Shown here one piece after another: positions 11,445-23,382 of a stretch of DNA of 64,000 bases (its first letter is position 1; the number at the start of each line of letters is the position of its first letter). Under the pieces are notes generated by a model. It was not told the DNA's origin, did not search any database, and saw only the letters and a list, made by a program, of their open reading frames with translations. Origin of the DNA: Guyanagaster necrorhizus (Eukaryota > Basidiomycota > Agaricomycetes > Agaricales > Physalacriaceae); NCBI RefSeq assembly GCF_019112545.1, contig NW_025064894.1, positions 772,297 to 836,296 on the forward strand, read 5' to 3'. Both the position numbers and the translations under genes were made by a program.

Positions 11445-12436
11445 TGGCTGTTGACTCTTTTTAATCCATGAGGCATGTGTCCTCCAATTTCCACCGCCGT
11501 GCAAGTGGTTAGTAGTAAACGAATTGGTAAGTACCAACGGGGATCTCAACGGGGATCTCATGGTTAAGAATCTTAGAGAATGTATGTTTTGATCCAATAT
11601 CAACAAATGACAAACGCTTTACATTGAGGGGTATCAAAATAGATATTGGATCGAAGGCGTTCGTTTCTATTCCTATACTTCCGCGTGTTTTTTACGGAAG
11701 TTATATCAAAGACGATAACGCAAATGAACTTGAAGCGTTTATCTAACCAATCGAGGGCAACAAAGAGTAGAGCGATTCGGCCATCAAACATATACCTACA
11801 CCAGATGTAAGAAGGCATCGTTTCTCATCAACACAGCTACGAAGTGCACCAACCAGAACACCGGTTTCAAAAAGACAAAGGTAGAAGCACTGAACTCTAA
11901 GCGACGAATCAATACTTGAAGCGACACCTGGCCTCAATCAAATCAAATCTCGTCTCCAGCAATGTAGCCATTTTTGCCTGCCGCTGGTGCCGGTATATGT
12001 GTTTGCGGAGAGAGATGCAGATTTAATGAAAGCAGCCAGATGATGGCTGTTGTTGAAATGAGACCAGTGTGACCTTAAGGAGTGTATTTCCTGAGCAAAC
12101 ATCAAAAAATTTAAATTGAGGGTATCAAAATAGATACTAGATCGAAGGCGTCCGCTTCTATTCCTATACATTCACATTTCTTTACGGAAGCTATATCAAA
12201 CACCAAGCTTTTATCGAATCAATCGAAGGCGACAACGAATCACGTAGAGAGTAACGATTCGTGTAACCACACGTCGGAAGGCAACATCGTTTCTCAGTCG
12301 GTACACATCAACACACAAAATACGCAGCTACGAAATGCAACAACCAGAACACCGGCGGCGTCAAGAGGCAAGGCAAAAGTACTGAAACTCGAAGCAACGA
12401 AGCAACCGTGAATCGATACCCAGCCTCAATCGCCTC
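11361..12436 (+). repeat. Tandem duplication of the oxidase 3' end (two units of about 0.5 kb)
   Basis: Unit 1 (about 11357-11937) is the last exon plus 3' region of the oxidase. Unit 2 (about 11966-12436) repeats it in order: 'gccatttttgcctgccgc', 'gtgccggtatatgtgtttgc', 'aaagcagccagatgatggct', 'tatcaaaatagata', 'ttctattcctata', 'ttacggaag', 'aaccagaacaccgg' and 'cctcaatc'. Unit 2 lacks the bases encoding His-Thr-Gln of the first exon segment, so the catalytic His574 equivalent is missing. It is therefore a non-coding remnant. Divergence is moderate and CpG is retained. Confidence 0.85.
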
Positions 12437-12895
12437 CACCATCATACGAAATCCCGGCAGGCTCTTTCAAGGGAAAACAAAGTTTCACAAGAACGAGGAC
12501 GTATAAACGACCCTAGAAGCCAGTTTGCGCGCGGGGCGGAATATTTGGTGGGGCGTCCTTCTCTACGGCTCCGGGCTCCGATCACCCTGGAAGGCGGGTT
12601 TACCCACATCACTTGAAACCCAGGCGAGCACATATCTCACCGTGACCCTGCTGCAACCGTAGAATCAGCGGGTGCACAACTGTTCGGAATTACAGTACTT
12701 ACCCCAAAGGGCGAAGCCAAGCAAATCCCCCACCCCCTCAAGCAAATCGAACAGTATCCGTATCCTAATGTACAACACACCCCAGTCCATATCAGTCCAT
12801 GTTCTACTACGCCACCTTCTCATTCTCGTCTCGAATATTGAGTATCTGATAACTCTGATCATCGTTCCAACCATACCTACCAAATGAAAAAAAAG
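12437..12895. other. Intergenic region downstream of the duplication
   Basis: About 460 bp between the duplicated oxidase tail and the 3' end of the minus-strand membrane protein. No coding signal was recognised. Confidence 0.5.
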
Positions 12896-15302
12896 TTAGT
12901 CCAGCCCAAACAAAGACAGGTAACCAACTGCCCACCTAAGCTTCAAGCCCTCAACACCCGCCAGTTTAACCGCACCGGGCAAAGACGAGTCAATCATCAA
13001 TCGCACACCATCCACTAGCCCAGCATCCCTCAGCGGCATATCCTTATCTCGGTCCGTTATCACACCCAAAAGGGCAAACGACAAGATACACATCAGCGCA
13101 CTACACGCCGCCCCAATCACCGCCCGCCAGAGAACGACCTTGAACGTAGCCTTCGGCTCGGACATCGTGACCTGCGCGTCGACAACGTCATCCCATCCAC
13201 CCAGGGCAGCGCCCAACTGAAAGTCCTGACACACCGAAGGAGGAGTCTGACGAGTATTCATCGGCCAAGGTGGGCAATCACACAATTGCCAAGCCTTCCA
13301 AATATAACTCGCATAGAGAGCCGCCAAACTCCCCTCGAGCTCATCAAGTCCGAGATAGGTATAGTTGTTGTTCGATGACGGGGAGACAAGATTGGCGAGC
13401 ATCTGCTCGACAGAACTCTGGCCGAGATTGATGAGCGATGCGCCGTCAGAGATGATTTCGTCCAAGGTCGGAACAGGGCTGAACGCTGTGAGGAAAAGAT
13501 CCTCCACACGAACCGGACTAGTCGGTTCCCACTGAAACACGTCCCATTGATGTGGGTCGGGATCCGATGGCGCGTCCGTGTCGACCAGAATTCCGGAATA
13601 TGTAACCTCGATATACGCTTGCGTCGTCTCAAGCGTACAACCAATAGCCTGGACAAACATCGGCACCGACATGCAAGGACCATCGTCACTGGGAGGACCA
13701 TGTCCATTCGGCTTGCAAATGCCGGTATCAATAGTTTCATTGACAGTAGTCCCCGTCGAATCGTTATCATCACGGATGAGGATGTCCTCATCTGACGTTG
13801 CGATGACGAAAACAACCTGCTGGTGACCTGGGAAACTGAGATCGCTGCTGAGAACCCAAGGTTGGACGACGACTTTTGTGAAGTTGGTGTAATTAGTATT
13901 AAAGCAAATATGAGGTACGGGTCCTGGGACGTGGTCGTTCGCGATCGGTCCACATGTCGTTTGAAGGGTTTGAAAGAAGGTTGAAAAGTTCAAGTCTGAG
14001 ACTTTGGGGTCCCAATAAGGAGGTGGGGGCATGGATAGGTTAAACCAAACGTCGAGAGGACCATCCGCACCAGACGAGACATCGACGGGTATAGCATGTG
14101 ACGTATCGTTATCGGTATAGGGCATGAGAAAAATGTCGATAGCAGCGTCTTGCACCTGGCTGCATTTGACGTCCATTATAGTGGAATTAACGGTGACTGT
14201 AACGCAATTATATGGTGAAATGCACCGTGACATAAAAAGAAGGGGACATACTAGAGCTATATTGCTGGCCTGAGAAAGCATTGATGGGAGTGTCGTATAA
14301 AAGGCTGGACGAAAACGTGAGCTACGGCTGATTAACAAGCAAGCAGCTGACGTACCTTTTTTGAAGGCCCGGACTTTTGTTTGAGTAGCCTGCCGAGGAT
14401 ATAAACATTTCAAGATCCCATATTCTTGCCTACAAATTTGTGAGACTCGTGAGATTGCAAATTTAACTCTCATACCGGCCAAGTCCAATTATTATCTCTC
14501 ACGTAGGCATCGCGTATGTCGTGCGTGGAAATATTGAACGGATTGAGATACGAACCCATATGATTCATGACCGAAGCGTCAACTGTTCGCACAGCACTGG
14601 CAATGTATATTTGGATGCCTGTGTCAAAACATGTGACACTTATGCTCCAGGCGCAAAGGAACCCACATACCGAGAACGCTTGACATGACGACACAGAAAC
14701 ATGCTGCAGCGATATAATACAGGGGAATAGTTGTGAAGACAGAGTTGAATGGGTTCAAAGACTGTCGTGAGCTGGTTCTCCAATTTGATAGGGAGGATGC
14801 TATGCCATTCCATGCTCGGATGCGAAGGTTGAGTTCGGCGAGACTCGTCGCTACATTCGAATAAGGACAAGAATTGAATACAAGGTAACCACGTACGATG
14901 CCGAATAGCAGAATCTACAGCCGCCACACGAGATAAATAAGCCAAAATTATGACCGCTGCCGTGAAGAATATCTGAAACCCGAGTGACAAGTAGCTGGAT
15001 ACAGGAGCAGCCTGCGATGCTCGTGAGCCAGGGGGTGAAAAGGGGGGGATGCGGCGGCCTACATTTGCAAAAGAAACAGATACGTTCTCCTCCAAGCGAA
15101 GAACGCCCGCAATGAGGATTGTCAAACTGATGGCGAGAAGAAGGAGATGAAGCAAGTGAATAAGGAAGAGCCGGCGAGAGAGACGGGGAACCAAAGGGGG
15201 GGGTACGCCGACTACTGTTGGAGTGCCAGTGGACGACGAGGCATCGAGGGCGAGCAGTGAGGCCCTGTCTGAGCCTTTGTCGTCCTTGTCCAGGAGCAGC
15301 AT
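12896..15302 (-). CDS. Multi-exon membrane glycoprotein of unknown function
   Basis: Six exons (15302-14897, 14850-14671, 14618-14476, 14429-14356, 14304-14252, 14196-12896) join exactly in phase to 718 residues. All introns are about 46-55 bp GT-AG. There is a transmembrane helix near residues 45-67 (LFLIHLLHLLLLAISLTILI), a second near 110-128 (LGFQIFFTAAVIILAYL), a third near 180-195 (IAAACFCVVMSSVL) and one near the C-terminus (VVLWRAVIGAACSALMCILSF without the flanks). The large segment between the third and last helices is rich in NxS/T sites and paired cysteines, so it probably faces outside. I recognise the overall layout as a lineage-specific family common in Agaricomycetes but know no function. 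The start is the first ATG of a long in-frame exon. Confidence 0.75.
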
Positions 15303-17309
15303 GGTGGAGCAAAACCGGGCTTCAGGGTTGTGCCACGCACTTCATTCACCAGAACCAGCAAAAGTTCTCACAATGGAGATTCCCCGCCGAAATTGTGTTC
15401 CAATCAGTGGCGATACCCGAGCGAGAACGAGGATGATGGCCACTGGCAAGACGGAAATAAGACAATGATCAACACTGCCCCCATTTGTAGCCATGACGGC
15501 CGGGGGTCCGTGCCGAAGGTTTCCTTTTTGGAACAAACACCCAAGGGAAAAAAGATGACACCTTCACCTTAGAGGTCACCGGAAGAAACGTGTCGCTGGT
15601 ATTTCCTCGCCCTGTGGATCCCCAATACCCGCAGTCAGATTTTCATTTAGTTTCCAGCTTCCAAGCTTCCAATCCCACGAACAGAGCCGCTCTGTACCCA
15701 CGTTGTTGCCGGCGTGGGGACACAAGGCGCTTTGGCTGGAAAAAAACACGGAAATACGACGAGCCGCGAGTCAGGAGATGGGACTGCCCAATAAAAGGAC
15801 ACGGTGCTAGGAAAAGTGAGAGGCAGGTGGGTAAGAAGTGTTATCAACTGCGCAAATACGCAGCGCCAAGTGGTTGCCACGTGTCTATATTTATTTTTCG
15901 CTCTTTAGTCAAATAACGCGTACATGATGCTCTCTCTTTTCTCCTTCTCTCATCTCATCTACCACAGCAGCGTCCGGCCGACGAAAAGTCGACAGAAAAT
16001 CAGCATTATTGACCGTATCTGAGGATTCCAAGTACTGCTCAGCATTTTCGCGAGTCTCACTGCGCGTCTTTTTAAACAAAATCGACAGCATATATTTAAT
16101 TTGTTCTTATAGCAAGCTGCCGTCGTAACGCGTCGAAGTGTATCTTCACTTTGGTTTCAAGGGCGAGCATTACGACGTGTTCGATGTGTTGCAAGGGTCC
16201 TGGGTGTTGAGCCATGGTGTGCAGGGACTGGCGAGCCATATTGTTATCGTGTTCTCTGTGGTCCGGATTATCAATCGACCAAACAAAGCTCTCGTTCAAT
16301 CTCAAGGACCTCCTCGGGATGGCGCTTTCTCGTCTTGGCCCCTTCCATCCCTTGGATTTCCAATCATCCCCAAAAACAAAGTAGCGGACGCCCTGTTACT
16401 CCAAATGACCAGGGTGTCCGAGCAATGGTGGGTGTACAGCCACTATCGAGCTGTTTTCAGATCTATGCCAACCCTATTCACCGTCCACAATAAGATCCGG
16501 AACCTCAAAGCGCTCTGCCTAAAATGTTGCACATCCCATGAATTTGGTACCATTGACATCTTTCCCCTATCACCCGGCCTTTCCAAGGGCACGGATAACC
16601 CACGGTTCACGCAGACCGAAAAGTTGCGGGTCTATGTCTGATAGACAGGATCAAGTTGTTATTCTTTTTTTTTGTAGAGCGTTACACTAAGTATACGGCG
16701 GAGGGCAATCAACCATGTTGGTCCCATCCACCCGCTTGGGGCTAGCCCCGTTCATAGTTTGGTATCTGATTGAGGGCGGCAAGACTGTCAGGCCGGATCT
16801 CTACACGGGGAAATGCAGTTGCGCACGGCTCGCAGAGCTAGTGTGGGACTCGATGCCTGCCGCGTGGTCTCCCACCGGTTGGCTCCATACCCACTAAAAC
16901 CCCATACTGATCCATCCAGTCATCTGGTAGTGACTTCTCATCCTTTAATGTTCCCTTCCAGTCTCTGGTTTATTAATTCAAGCCAGTTAGTCTGGATTTT
17001 GTTTGCTGTATGTCATTTCTCTGGGCAGTCATCTCCCCTCACAGTGTACCTCAGGCATCTAAGTTTCCATATGACGTGGGAGTTGTTATTCTTGAAGGCT
17101 CATTCTTGTGTGTATATCTGGCATTGGCAGCTTTTGACAGCCTACAAGGTAGTTTCCTGATCTTGTCATTCACTGATTGCTCATCTCACCATATAGGCCA
17201 GTCCTCAAGAAGTGCTTCTGGAAAGCTGGTCACTTGTATATACACAGTGAGAGAAGATGGGCTGGCATTCACATTGTATTCTACATATGATACCGATCAG
17301 TTGGCTCCG
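15303..17309. other. 2-kb intergenic region with a weak minus-strand coding signal
   Basis: Mostly unassigned. On the minus strand 16305-16096 reads a well-formed helical stretch ('QHIEHVVMLALETKVKIHF') and 16070-15912 reads 'AEQYLESSDTVNNADFL'. These could be exons of a small unknown gene, but I could not join them with confidence. A CCAAT box (about 15790, minus orientation 'ccaataaaagg' on plus) lies near the start of the upstream gene. Confidence 0.3.
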
Positions 17310-17900
17310 TCCCTTTCTTTAAAACCCTTGATTGACCATCCTCCAGTACTTACTAATGCATTGATTATCAAGAAGTCTAGCACCAGTTTTTCCTCGCAAG
17401 CGACCAAAGCAATCGGGAGGATTCCCTGAGCACCAGTGGGGAATGACCACTGCCAGCGAAATCGGTGCTGTGGAATATGTCCGAGAAGTTTTTAACAAGC
17501 CCACACCACGCGAATCTGGCATGGAGCAGGACACTCGAAACTCGAGCCGCTAAGGGACAGATTTCATCCTCATGGAGGACATACAGGGAGCACCATTGGT
17601 CGAGCGCCTTTGTCGAGAATATCGTAGTGGTCCTGTGCGAGTTGATTGACACGAACCAGCATCCGTTCTCTCGAATTGATTATCAGCCTGTTCTTCAAGG
17701 GAGGATGTTAGTCCTGCATTGCGAGTAGACGGCTCTACTTGAGGAAGATGGACAATAATGAGCCTGCTGCTGAAAGTATCGGATTGGACCTGTTGTTGAT
17801 AACCAATACTGGATTGGTTGAGAGAAACCTGTGGTTGGTGACGTTGATCCTTGTAAGTATCTACTGTTATTCTGAGAGAGGCTGAATGCATTGTGATGTG
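17310..17900 (+). pseudogene. Decayed aminoglycoside-phosphotransferase-like (APH) kinase, copy 1
   Basis: The translation shows broken kinase blocks: 'AIGRIPEHQWG', 'TASEIGAVEYVREVFNKPTP' and 'GTDFILMEDIQGAPLVERL', then a degraded 'KVSDWTCC' tract that corresponds to the 'NRIGPVVDRQ' segment of copy 2. These match the fungal APH/AIM9-type kinase N-lobe (ARIP, EVATxxYVR, DFILME). Several stops and shifts occur, and no HxD catalytic loop remains. It is a truncated paralogue of the copy at 20.9-22.3 kb. Confidence 0.65.
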
Positions 17901-18146
17901 ATTAAATCTATCTTTGAAAGTGACAATGGTACTCGAATACCCGGAATTTCGGGGAGTATACAGACGTTCTCTTAGATTTCGTGAAATCGAGCCATTGCCA
18001 GTGGGATTTCTAAAGCTGCACCTTTTAGTCAATAATACAACCTTGCGCTCGGGTGGCATTGGAGATCACGAGACTTACCTGCACCTTGTACTTAAAAGCA
18101 GAAACTGGCATTGTCGGGCTTCCTGTCTTCTTTAACACCACAGCCT

Positions 18147-19016
18147 ATGGAACCTGCTTGCTACGTTCCACTAGAATGCCTTACCACGGCGGACTCTGCT
18201 AATTCTCTCCCTGCCTTGGAGGATTATCACTTTACTCTACGTGCCAAAGACGTTAGTAGCCGCACGTCTCATGCTGTTTTCCATCACGCAGGATTCTAAC
18301 ACGTGTAAATCCACCAAGGTATACAGAATGGAATTCTACTGGGGCCTTTCCCGAGGTGACCTTGAACGGGAATCTCACTTAAATCACGTTCGGCGTAAGT
18401 CGTTCTCTCTGGCCGCCCGGAACTTACGTGACTTGTGGCTGTTAGTACGCTCGGATATGAAGGAACTACTGGAAAATGATCAATGGACACTCGTTCCGAC
18501 GGACGAGACCCTTCGGCGTATATATGACCTCCAGGATTACAACCAAAAATGCTGTCCTGACCTTCGCAGGATGTTCACGAACGTAAGCCGTCAGATTTCC
18601 TCAGACTCCTCCCTTCAATAGACCAAAAAGCGAAATTTTCTCAGGTTATCCCAGTGCAAGAATACACGTACAATCTATTCCCTACAAGCGTGACGCGCCG
18701 CGTGTACATTATTTTCCCCAGTTCTTCGACCCTCCTGTCCAAGCATCATCCCTCCACCTTGCCGCTCCTTAAGATCTCCTCGCTCGTTCACCCATGCTTT
18801 GTCCTGGGAGCGACCTACCGCCTTTTCAGCCGATTTTCGCAGTTGAGGAATCGGCTGGTGAGCGCGGTGTCGTCGTTCTATCTCCTTCAGCTCCCTTCGA
18901 GTGTGCGCGGGTTGGCGGAGTGGAGACGTGAGGGGATGATTTCGTCAAGGAGATGGCGCACTCCGGAGATATGGCGACGGCGAAAGGCATTGCTCAAACA
19001 GAAAGACTGGTACTAG
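18147..19016 (+). pseudogene. HNH-nuclease-type fungal protein, probably decayed
   Basis: Starting at the ATG at 18147 the frame reads 'YVPLECLTTADSANSLPAL', then 'EDYHFTLRAKDVSSR', the usual opening of a family of Agaricomycete proteins with a central HNH endonuclease-like domain. After a frame change, 'LSRGDLERES', 'LWLLVRSDMKELLENDQWT', 'LVPTDETLRRIYDLQDYNQ' and a C-terminal block 'LPLLKISSLVHPCFVLGATY' follow the family order. The segment that should hold the CxxTG/AHLVP nuclease core is missing or frameshifted around 18270-18310. The C-terminal exon stays open to 19016 and ends 'RRRKALLKQKDWY'. It may still be expressed as a truncated protein. The family function is unknown to me. Confidence 0.5.
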
Positions 19017-19393
19017 TTTTTTAATTCTGTAAATGTTATCCCTCCTTCGGCGAATGAGTATGAATAGTTGGCGATACTTATCCTAGGGCTTCGGCTTTGA
19101 CTGGCCGGAATGGTTTAGAAGATCATTGATCAGGCTTTTAAGAGTCATCTATGCACCATGACAGCAGTGATAGGACTCGGATCTGATGGAAAGCCAAGGG
19201 GTGTCAAGAATACGAGGACATCTGGGGAATTAAAATTTTAGTCGTGTATTATACGAGTGTCAGGCAATAATACTTACTTGCTGATATTTCCAAGGATTCG
19301 TCAGACGATGTCAGCAAGACTGTTGGTATGTTGGTCCCTGATAACCTGGAACGCGTTGTTGCAGGGTGATCGTGGCCAACTTCATGGCCATCC

Positions 19394-20425
19394 TTGGCGT
19401 TTCGGCGGGCCCAACTGTACCTTTGCAAGGTCCAAAATCATTATTACATCCGGATGAGAAAAGGGAAAACAGTCTTTCAGCTGGTGATGACAGGAACGAT
19501 GGAACACCATGAGAGCCAAAATGCTGCGACTAATAGCTGCTCTAGAACAAACCCAATAGTCATCGACGAGACTATCAATGAAGGAATAAATGGCCAACTG
19601 ACCGGAGCGAAACTGTCCACACTTATACAAGCAACTGCCTACAAACTGATCAGAGAGAGAAAGAGCAAAACAGAGACATCACAGAGCAACACGGCAGAAC
19701 CTTGCTATGGCGAGATGGAACATTGCCGAGGACTCAGATACCTTCCCACGGAAGCCGCGATCGGGTCATCCTTTACCTCGAGAGACATACGGAAGACAAT
19801 TCAAATATTCCTATGGAGGTCACTCATGGTACCGACAAAGTCAGAGAGTACTGGGACCATATCCCAAACTACGAACACAGAGGGATCTACCCAATCTACA
19901 GGGTCCCAGAAACAATCGAGCATATCCTGGCAAAATGTGAGTCACCGGAAAGACAACAGATCTGTGATCTTACGAAAGACCTGTGGCTACGGAAAAATGA
20001 CTACTGGCCAATGCCCTCGCTGGGCATGGTCCTGAGCAGCGGCTCAAGGAAATCCAAAGACCTCGACAGCAAAACAAAAGGAATGAAGCAAGCCTTTCAC
20101 ATCCTGGTCCCAGGAGTGGATTTTCTCATATGGAAACTTGGCTGCGAGTGCCGAATCGAAAGGGAAGATAACCTAGAGCGTTGCTTTAACAGAGATGAAA
20201 TTGCATGGAGATGGCGCAGCGTGATGAACCAACAGGACCGATGGATGACCGACAAGCACAGGTTCGGACCTAAAGCTCGTCCTCGACACCTGGGATGGGT
20301 TGTTATTCGAACAAGACGGAGAGAAATTACCGGACAACTGGATCCGGACGACCGGGGTTCTAGTGGGTAACGGATCGGACCGCAGTGGACGGAATAGCCA
20401 AGCGAGTCTAAGCCCCACACTGTCC
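19394..20425 (+). mobile_element. 3' end of a non-LTR retrotransposon (LINE, Tad1/RNase-H type), degraded
   Basis: Two overlapping frames carry the C-terminal part of a basidiomycete LINE ORF2. 'LTGAKLSTLIQATAYKLIRE' comes first. Next are 'SFTSRDIRKTIQIFLWRSL', 'KVREYWDHIPNYEHRGIYPI' and the zinc-knuckle-like 'VPETIEHILAKCESPE'. Then follow 'DLWLRKNDYWPMPSLGMVL', 'FLIWKLGCECRIEREDN' and, after a shift near 20270, 'DTWDGLLFEQDGEKLPDNW'. The first Cys of the expected C..C..H..C finger is Tyr. Frameshifts make it inactive. No reverse transcriptase domain is present, as expected for a 5'-truncated copy. CpG is retained, unlike the LTR elements. Confidence 0.65.
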
Positions 20426-20879
20426 TGAAAAGGGCATGCTCTAAAGCATTTCCCTGGATGGTCCCATTCTCGCTGCCAACATTGTAAGTAAATTAACCTT
20501 GTTAATATGCTTGCGTTATAGCACCACAACAAAAAATCATTATTACAAGCTATGCCACTTTGGAAATAAATCATGGCATAACAAACATGAACACCTTTAC
20601 GTTATTCGAATCCTTGAAGAATAAAACCAGAGATTATGTCATGGAACGACAACGAAGAAAAGCAGATGAACGGCGGTGGATCATACGAAAGGCTTGCCGC
20701 GGTAACTGCCGAAATAAATGTTGACTTGTTGACTCCCTCCAACCACCTTGTCCCGCTCCTCCAGACATCTACACAATGAGCACACGCTAGTGCGTATATT
20801 TCTTTGTCGATAGAAAATAGATGTTGTGCACTGTTGGTCTGAAAAGTTGACCTTGCCGTTCCAAGACCGTAACCTGGAA
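20426..20879. other. Intergenic spacer
   Basis: About 450 bp between the LINE tail and the second kinase copy. No feature was recognised. A poly-A-like tail of the LINE is not obvious. Confidence 0.4.
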
Positions 20880-22347
20880 TGACTTATGCCCATACAACCA
20901 CGATTCACGAGGCGGGCGTCCACATATCGTTCTCTTCAACGTACCACAAAATGCATGTCAACAGTGGGAAGCTATTTAGACCACGACGGAGAGTGGTTAT
21001 GGAACGACGCGCTCCGTACTACCTTGGCTGTCAATACTAGACAATGTCTCGCATCACTTACCGAACGAAGTTGTCGTCATCAGCCGTTGGAGCGAAAACT
21101 TGCGCGTACGATTCGAAAGCTTCGCTCAAGGTTTACTGGCACCATTCATTTTTCCATTACTCCGTTCTAATACAAAGTCTTTCTTCTCGGATTTGACAAC
21201 GGGGCTGATGCCATCGCACGGATACCCTCCGCGCTCGTGGGTAATGTGCACATGTCCACAGCCGGCGAAGTGGCCACCACGGAATACGTACGAAAGATAT
21301 TCGGAGAACCCACACCGCGCGTCTAGCCTGGGCGGGACTCCTGAACTCAGGTCCGCCGTAGGAGCAGATTTCATCCTCATGGAGAGGATACATGGAGGAC
21401 CACTGGCTGAACAGTTTTGACGCGGATATGGGCGCTACACTGAAAGACCTTGTCTTCTTCGATGCACGCCTCCATGACAAGTTCTTTTCGCAGACTGGGA
21501 GTCTGTTCTTCAAGGAGGATGTCAGCCTGGAGTTGTAGAAGAGGCCTCTGTACTTGAAGGAGGAGTACAATAGAGAGCCTGCTGCAGAAAAGAATCGTAT
21601 TGGGCCTGTTGTTGACAGGCAACGCTGTAGAGGGCGATCGTGGTCCTTGTAAGTTCGCATGCTGTATTCGAATTGAACTGAATACCGCCCTAGGGCTTGA
21701 TATGACCTCTTCCATACAATCCACTTGCCAGTTAGCACTGCGCAGGACCGAATCTCACGCAGCCAGCGCCACCTCCTCTCATCCAGTTTGCTCCTCAGCA
21801 GGTCCAAACCCCATGACCTCCCCGAAGTGCGTCAACTCTTACAGTAATGCATATCCCTAGCGCCCTACTTGAATCCCTCGTCGGAGCCAGTATTGACATT
21901 CCCGCGCCTCACCCACCCCGATCTCTCTCAGTCCAACATAATCGCCGAAGCAGCTAACGTTCTATCGTACATCGACTGGCAGGGCATCATGACTTTCCCT
22001 TACATCCAGTGCACTGTCCTTCCTCCTGCAGTACTCTACGAAGGCAGCCTGATTCCTCTCACCGACGATTCCTTCAGCATGCCAGAGATGCCCTCGGATA
22101 TCTCCACCAGAACTCAGAGAACAAGCAGACCTCGAGTTGAGACTCGCCAAGTGGCACCGACTGACGTCAAGCGTCTTACTCCGCCGAATCCCACTGCCCC
22201 CCACAACAGCCTGTGTACTACGTGCCCAGCTACTCACCTCGCTCCCCGAGACTGCTGCTCTGAGGTGCTACGCTAACGGTCCCAAAGACCTGCGTCATCT
22301 CGTTCGTGAGCTGTGCGATGCTCGTCGTGCCTTCCTCCTGTCCACTT
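20880..22347 (+). pseudogene. Decayed APH-like kinase, copy 2 (nearly full length)
   Basis: Blocks occur in family order. 'GEWLWNDALRTT' opens (family: W.WNE). 'LLGFDNGADAIARIPSALV' and 'GEVATTEYVRKIFGEPTPRV' follow a possible 46-bp intron. 'GADFILMERIHGGPLAEQF' comes next, then 'PAAEKNRIGPVVDRQR'. After this come 'LTHPDLSQSNII' (about 21910-21945), the Brenner-type HxDxxxxN loop, and 'LSYIDWQG', the metal-binding IDW motif. The C-tail reads 'SLIPLTDDSFSMPEMPSD'. At least three frameshifts or stops interrupt it: after PRV at about 21327, in the GSLFFKED segment near 21537, and around 21860. The catalytic motifs are intact, so the loss is recent or an intron model could rescue part of it. Confidence 0.65.
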
Positions 22348-22657
22348 GACTGCGGCAGATATCACATGAAATCAAGAAGAATATCCCGATTTCATGCACT
22401 TCCCAAAAATGCAGAAATGAATATCGAGTAGTCCGTATACAGTGCGATCCTGATGGATAGATGCTGGAAGAGCACGTAGATGCGATGCGGTGGAATTGGG
22501 CTACTGCGCGCCAAAGCGTGGAATGAAGAGAAATTGTCTCCATTCCCGTTCGAGGAGGGAATGTGGTCATTTTATCTCATTTGACTGGTGACCAGCTTAG
22601 GTTTTAATCAGCTTTTTGCTGCTGGTTTTCTATAAGTGACAAAATCCATTAGTGTAT

Positions 22658-22731
22658 GGCCGACTAGCTCAGTTGGTTAGAGCGTCGTGCTAATAACACG
22701 AAGGTCTTGGGTTCGATCCCCACGTTGGCCA
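22658..22731 (+). tRNA. tRNA-Ile (anticodon AAT), intronless
   Basis: A full cloverleaf is visible. The acceptor GGCCGAC pairs with GTTGGCC (one G-T) plus discriminator A. The D stem is GCTC/GAGC, the anticodon stem TCGTG/CACGA with loop CTAATAA, and the T arm has TTCGATC. The B-box reads GGTTCGATCC. A TTTT run at 22752-22755 can end transcription. Confidence 0.95.
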
Positions 22732-23382
22732 TTGAGAAATACGGTTTGAGCTTTTAGTCCTCGCCAAACCCAATTTTTGGGTCGAAATTTTATTCTCAGG
22801 CCTCAAAGGCGTACCCACCTAACCACGTGATGGACAATGACATAATATATGACATTAATTTCATGACTAGGCCATATGGCCGTTTCCGGCAGTTTCATTG
22901 CAACCTCCCCTCAATGCCTCTGAATTTGGCAGGCGTCGCACACCCAATTCTTGGGCACTCGACTCCTACCTAAACAGGATAGATGGAACTTAATCACAGT
23001 CAGTCCTTGCACAAGGAATAATAGGGATTCTTATAAAATTTTTTTCAGGCCTTCCAAGGCGAACCAACCACCCTACCGACTGTTCCGGGCCGACATTCCC
23101 GAGCACCTTTGGATGAGGTAAGGTTTTATACTGACCCCTGCCAGGGAGAGGTTTTTGATAACGGTTCACATGACTGGCGCGTGGGCAGGTTTTTTTTTTT
23201 CGAGAATCTGCCTCCGTGCTTTTGTACATCTCGTTGATCTTTCAGGTCGCAGTGGGTGAAATCTCGAAGATTTATTGACGGAAAGAAAGTTCGGAAAGGT
23301 CGGGCCGAGTTTTATCAGGAGTGCTCCACTCTCATTTTGATACAACACCGCTTTCTCTGTCCACGCACTGAGGGTCATTTGC

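Noticed and set aside
13258..13953. 231-codon second frame inside the large membrane-protein gene
   Set aside because: Shadow of the real exon at 12896-14196 in another frame; arginine/serine-rich composition typical of frame shadows.
9161..15302. Possible secondary-metabolite gene cluster around the GMC oxidase
   Set aside because: No polyketide, peptide or terpene synthase, no P450 and no dedicated regulator nearby; neighbours look unrelated.
16138..16641. 167-codon plus-strand open frame
   Set aside because: It starts with GTG and has no recognisable motif; the opposite strand reads more protein-like.
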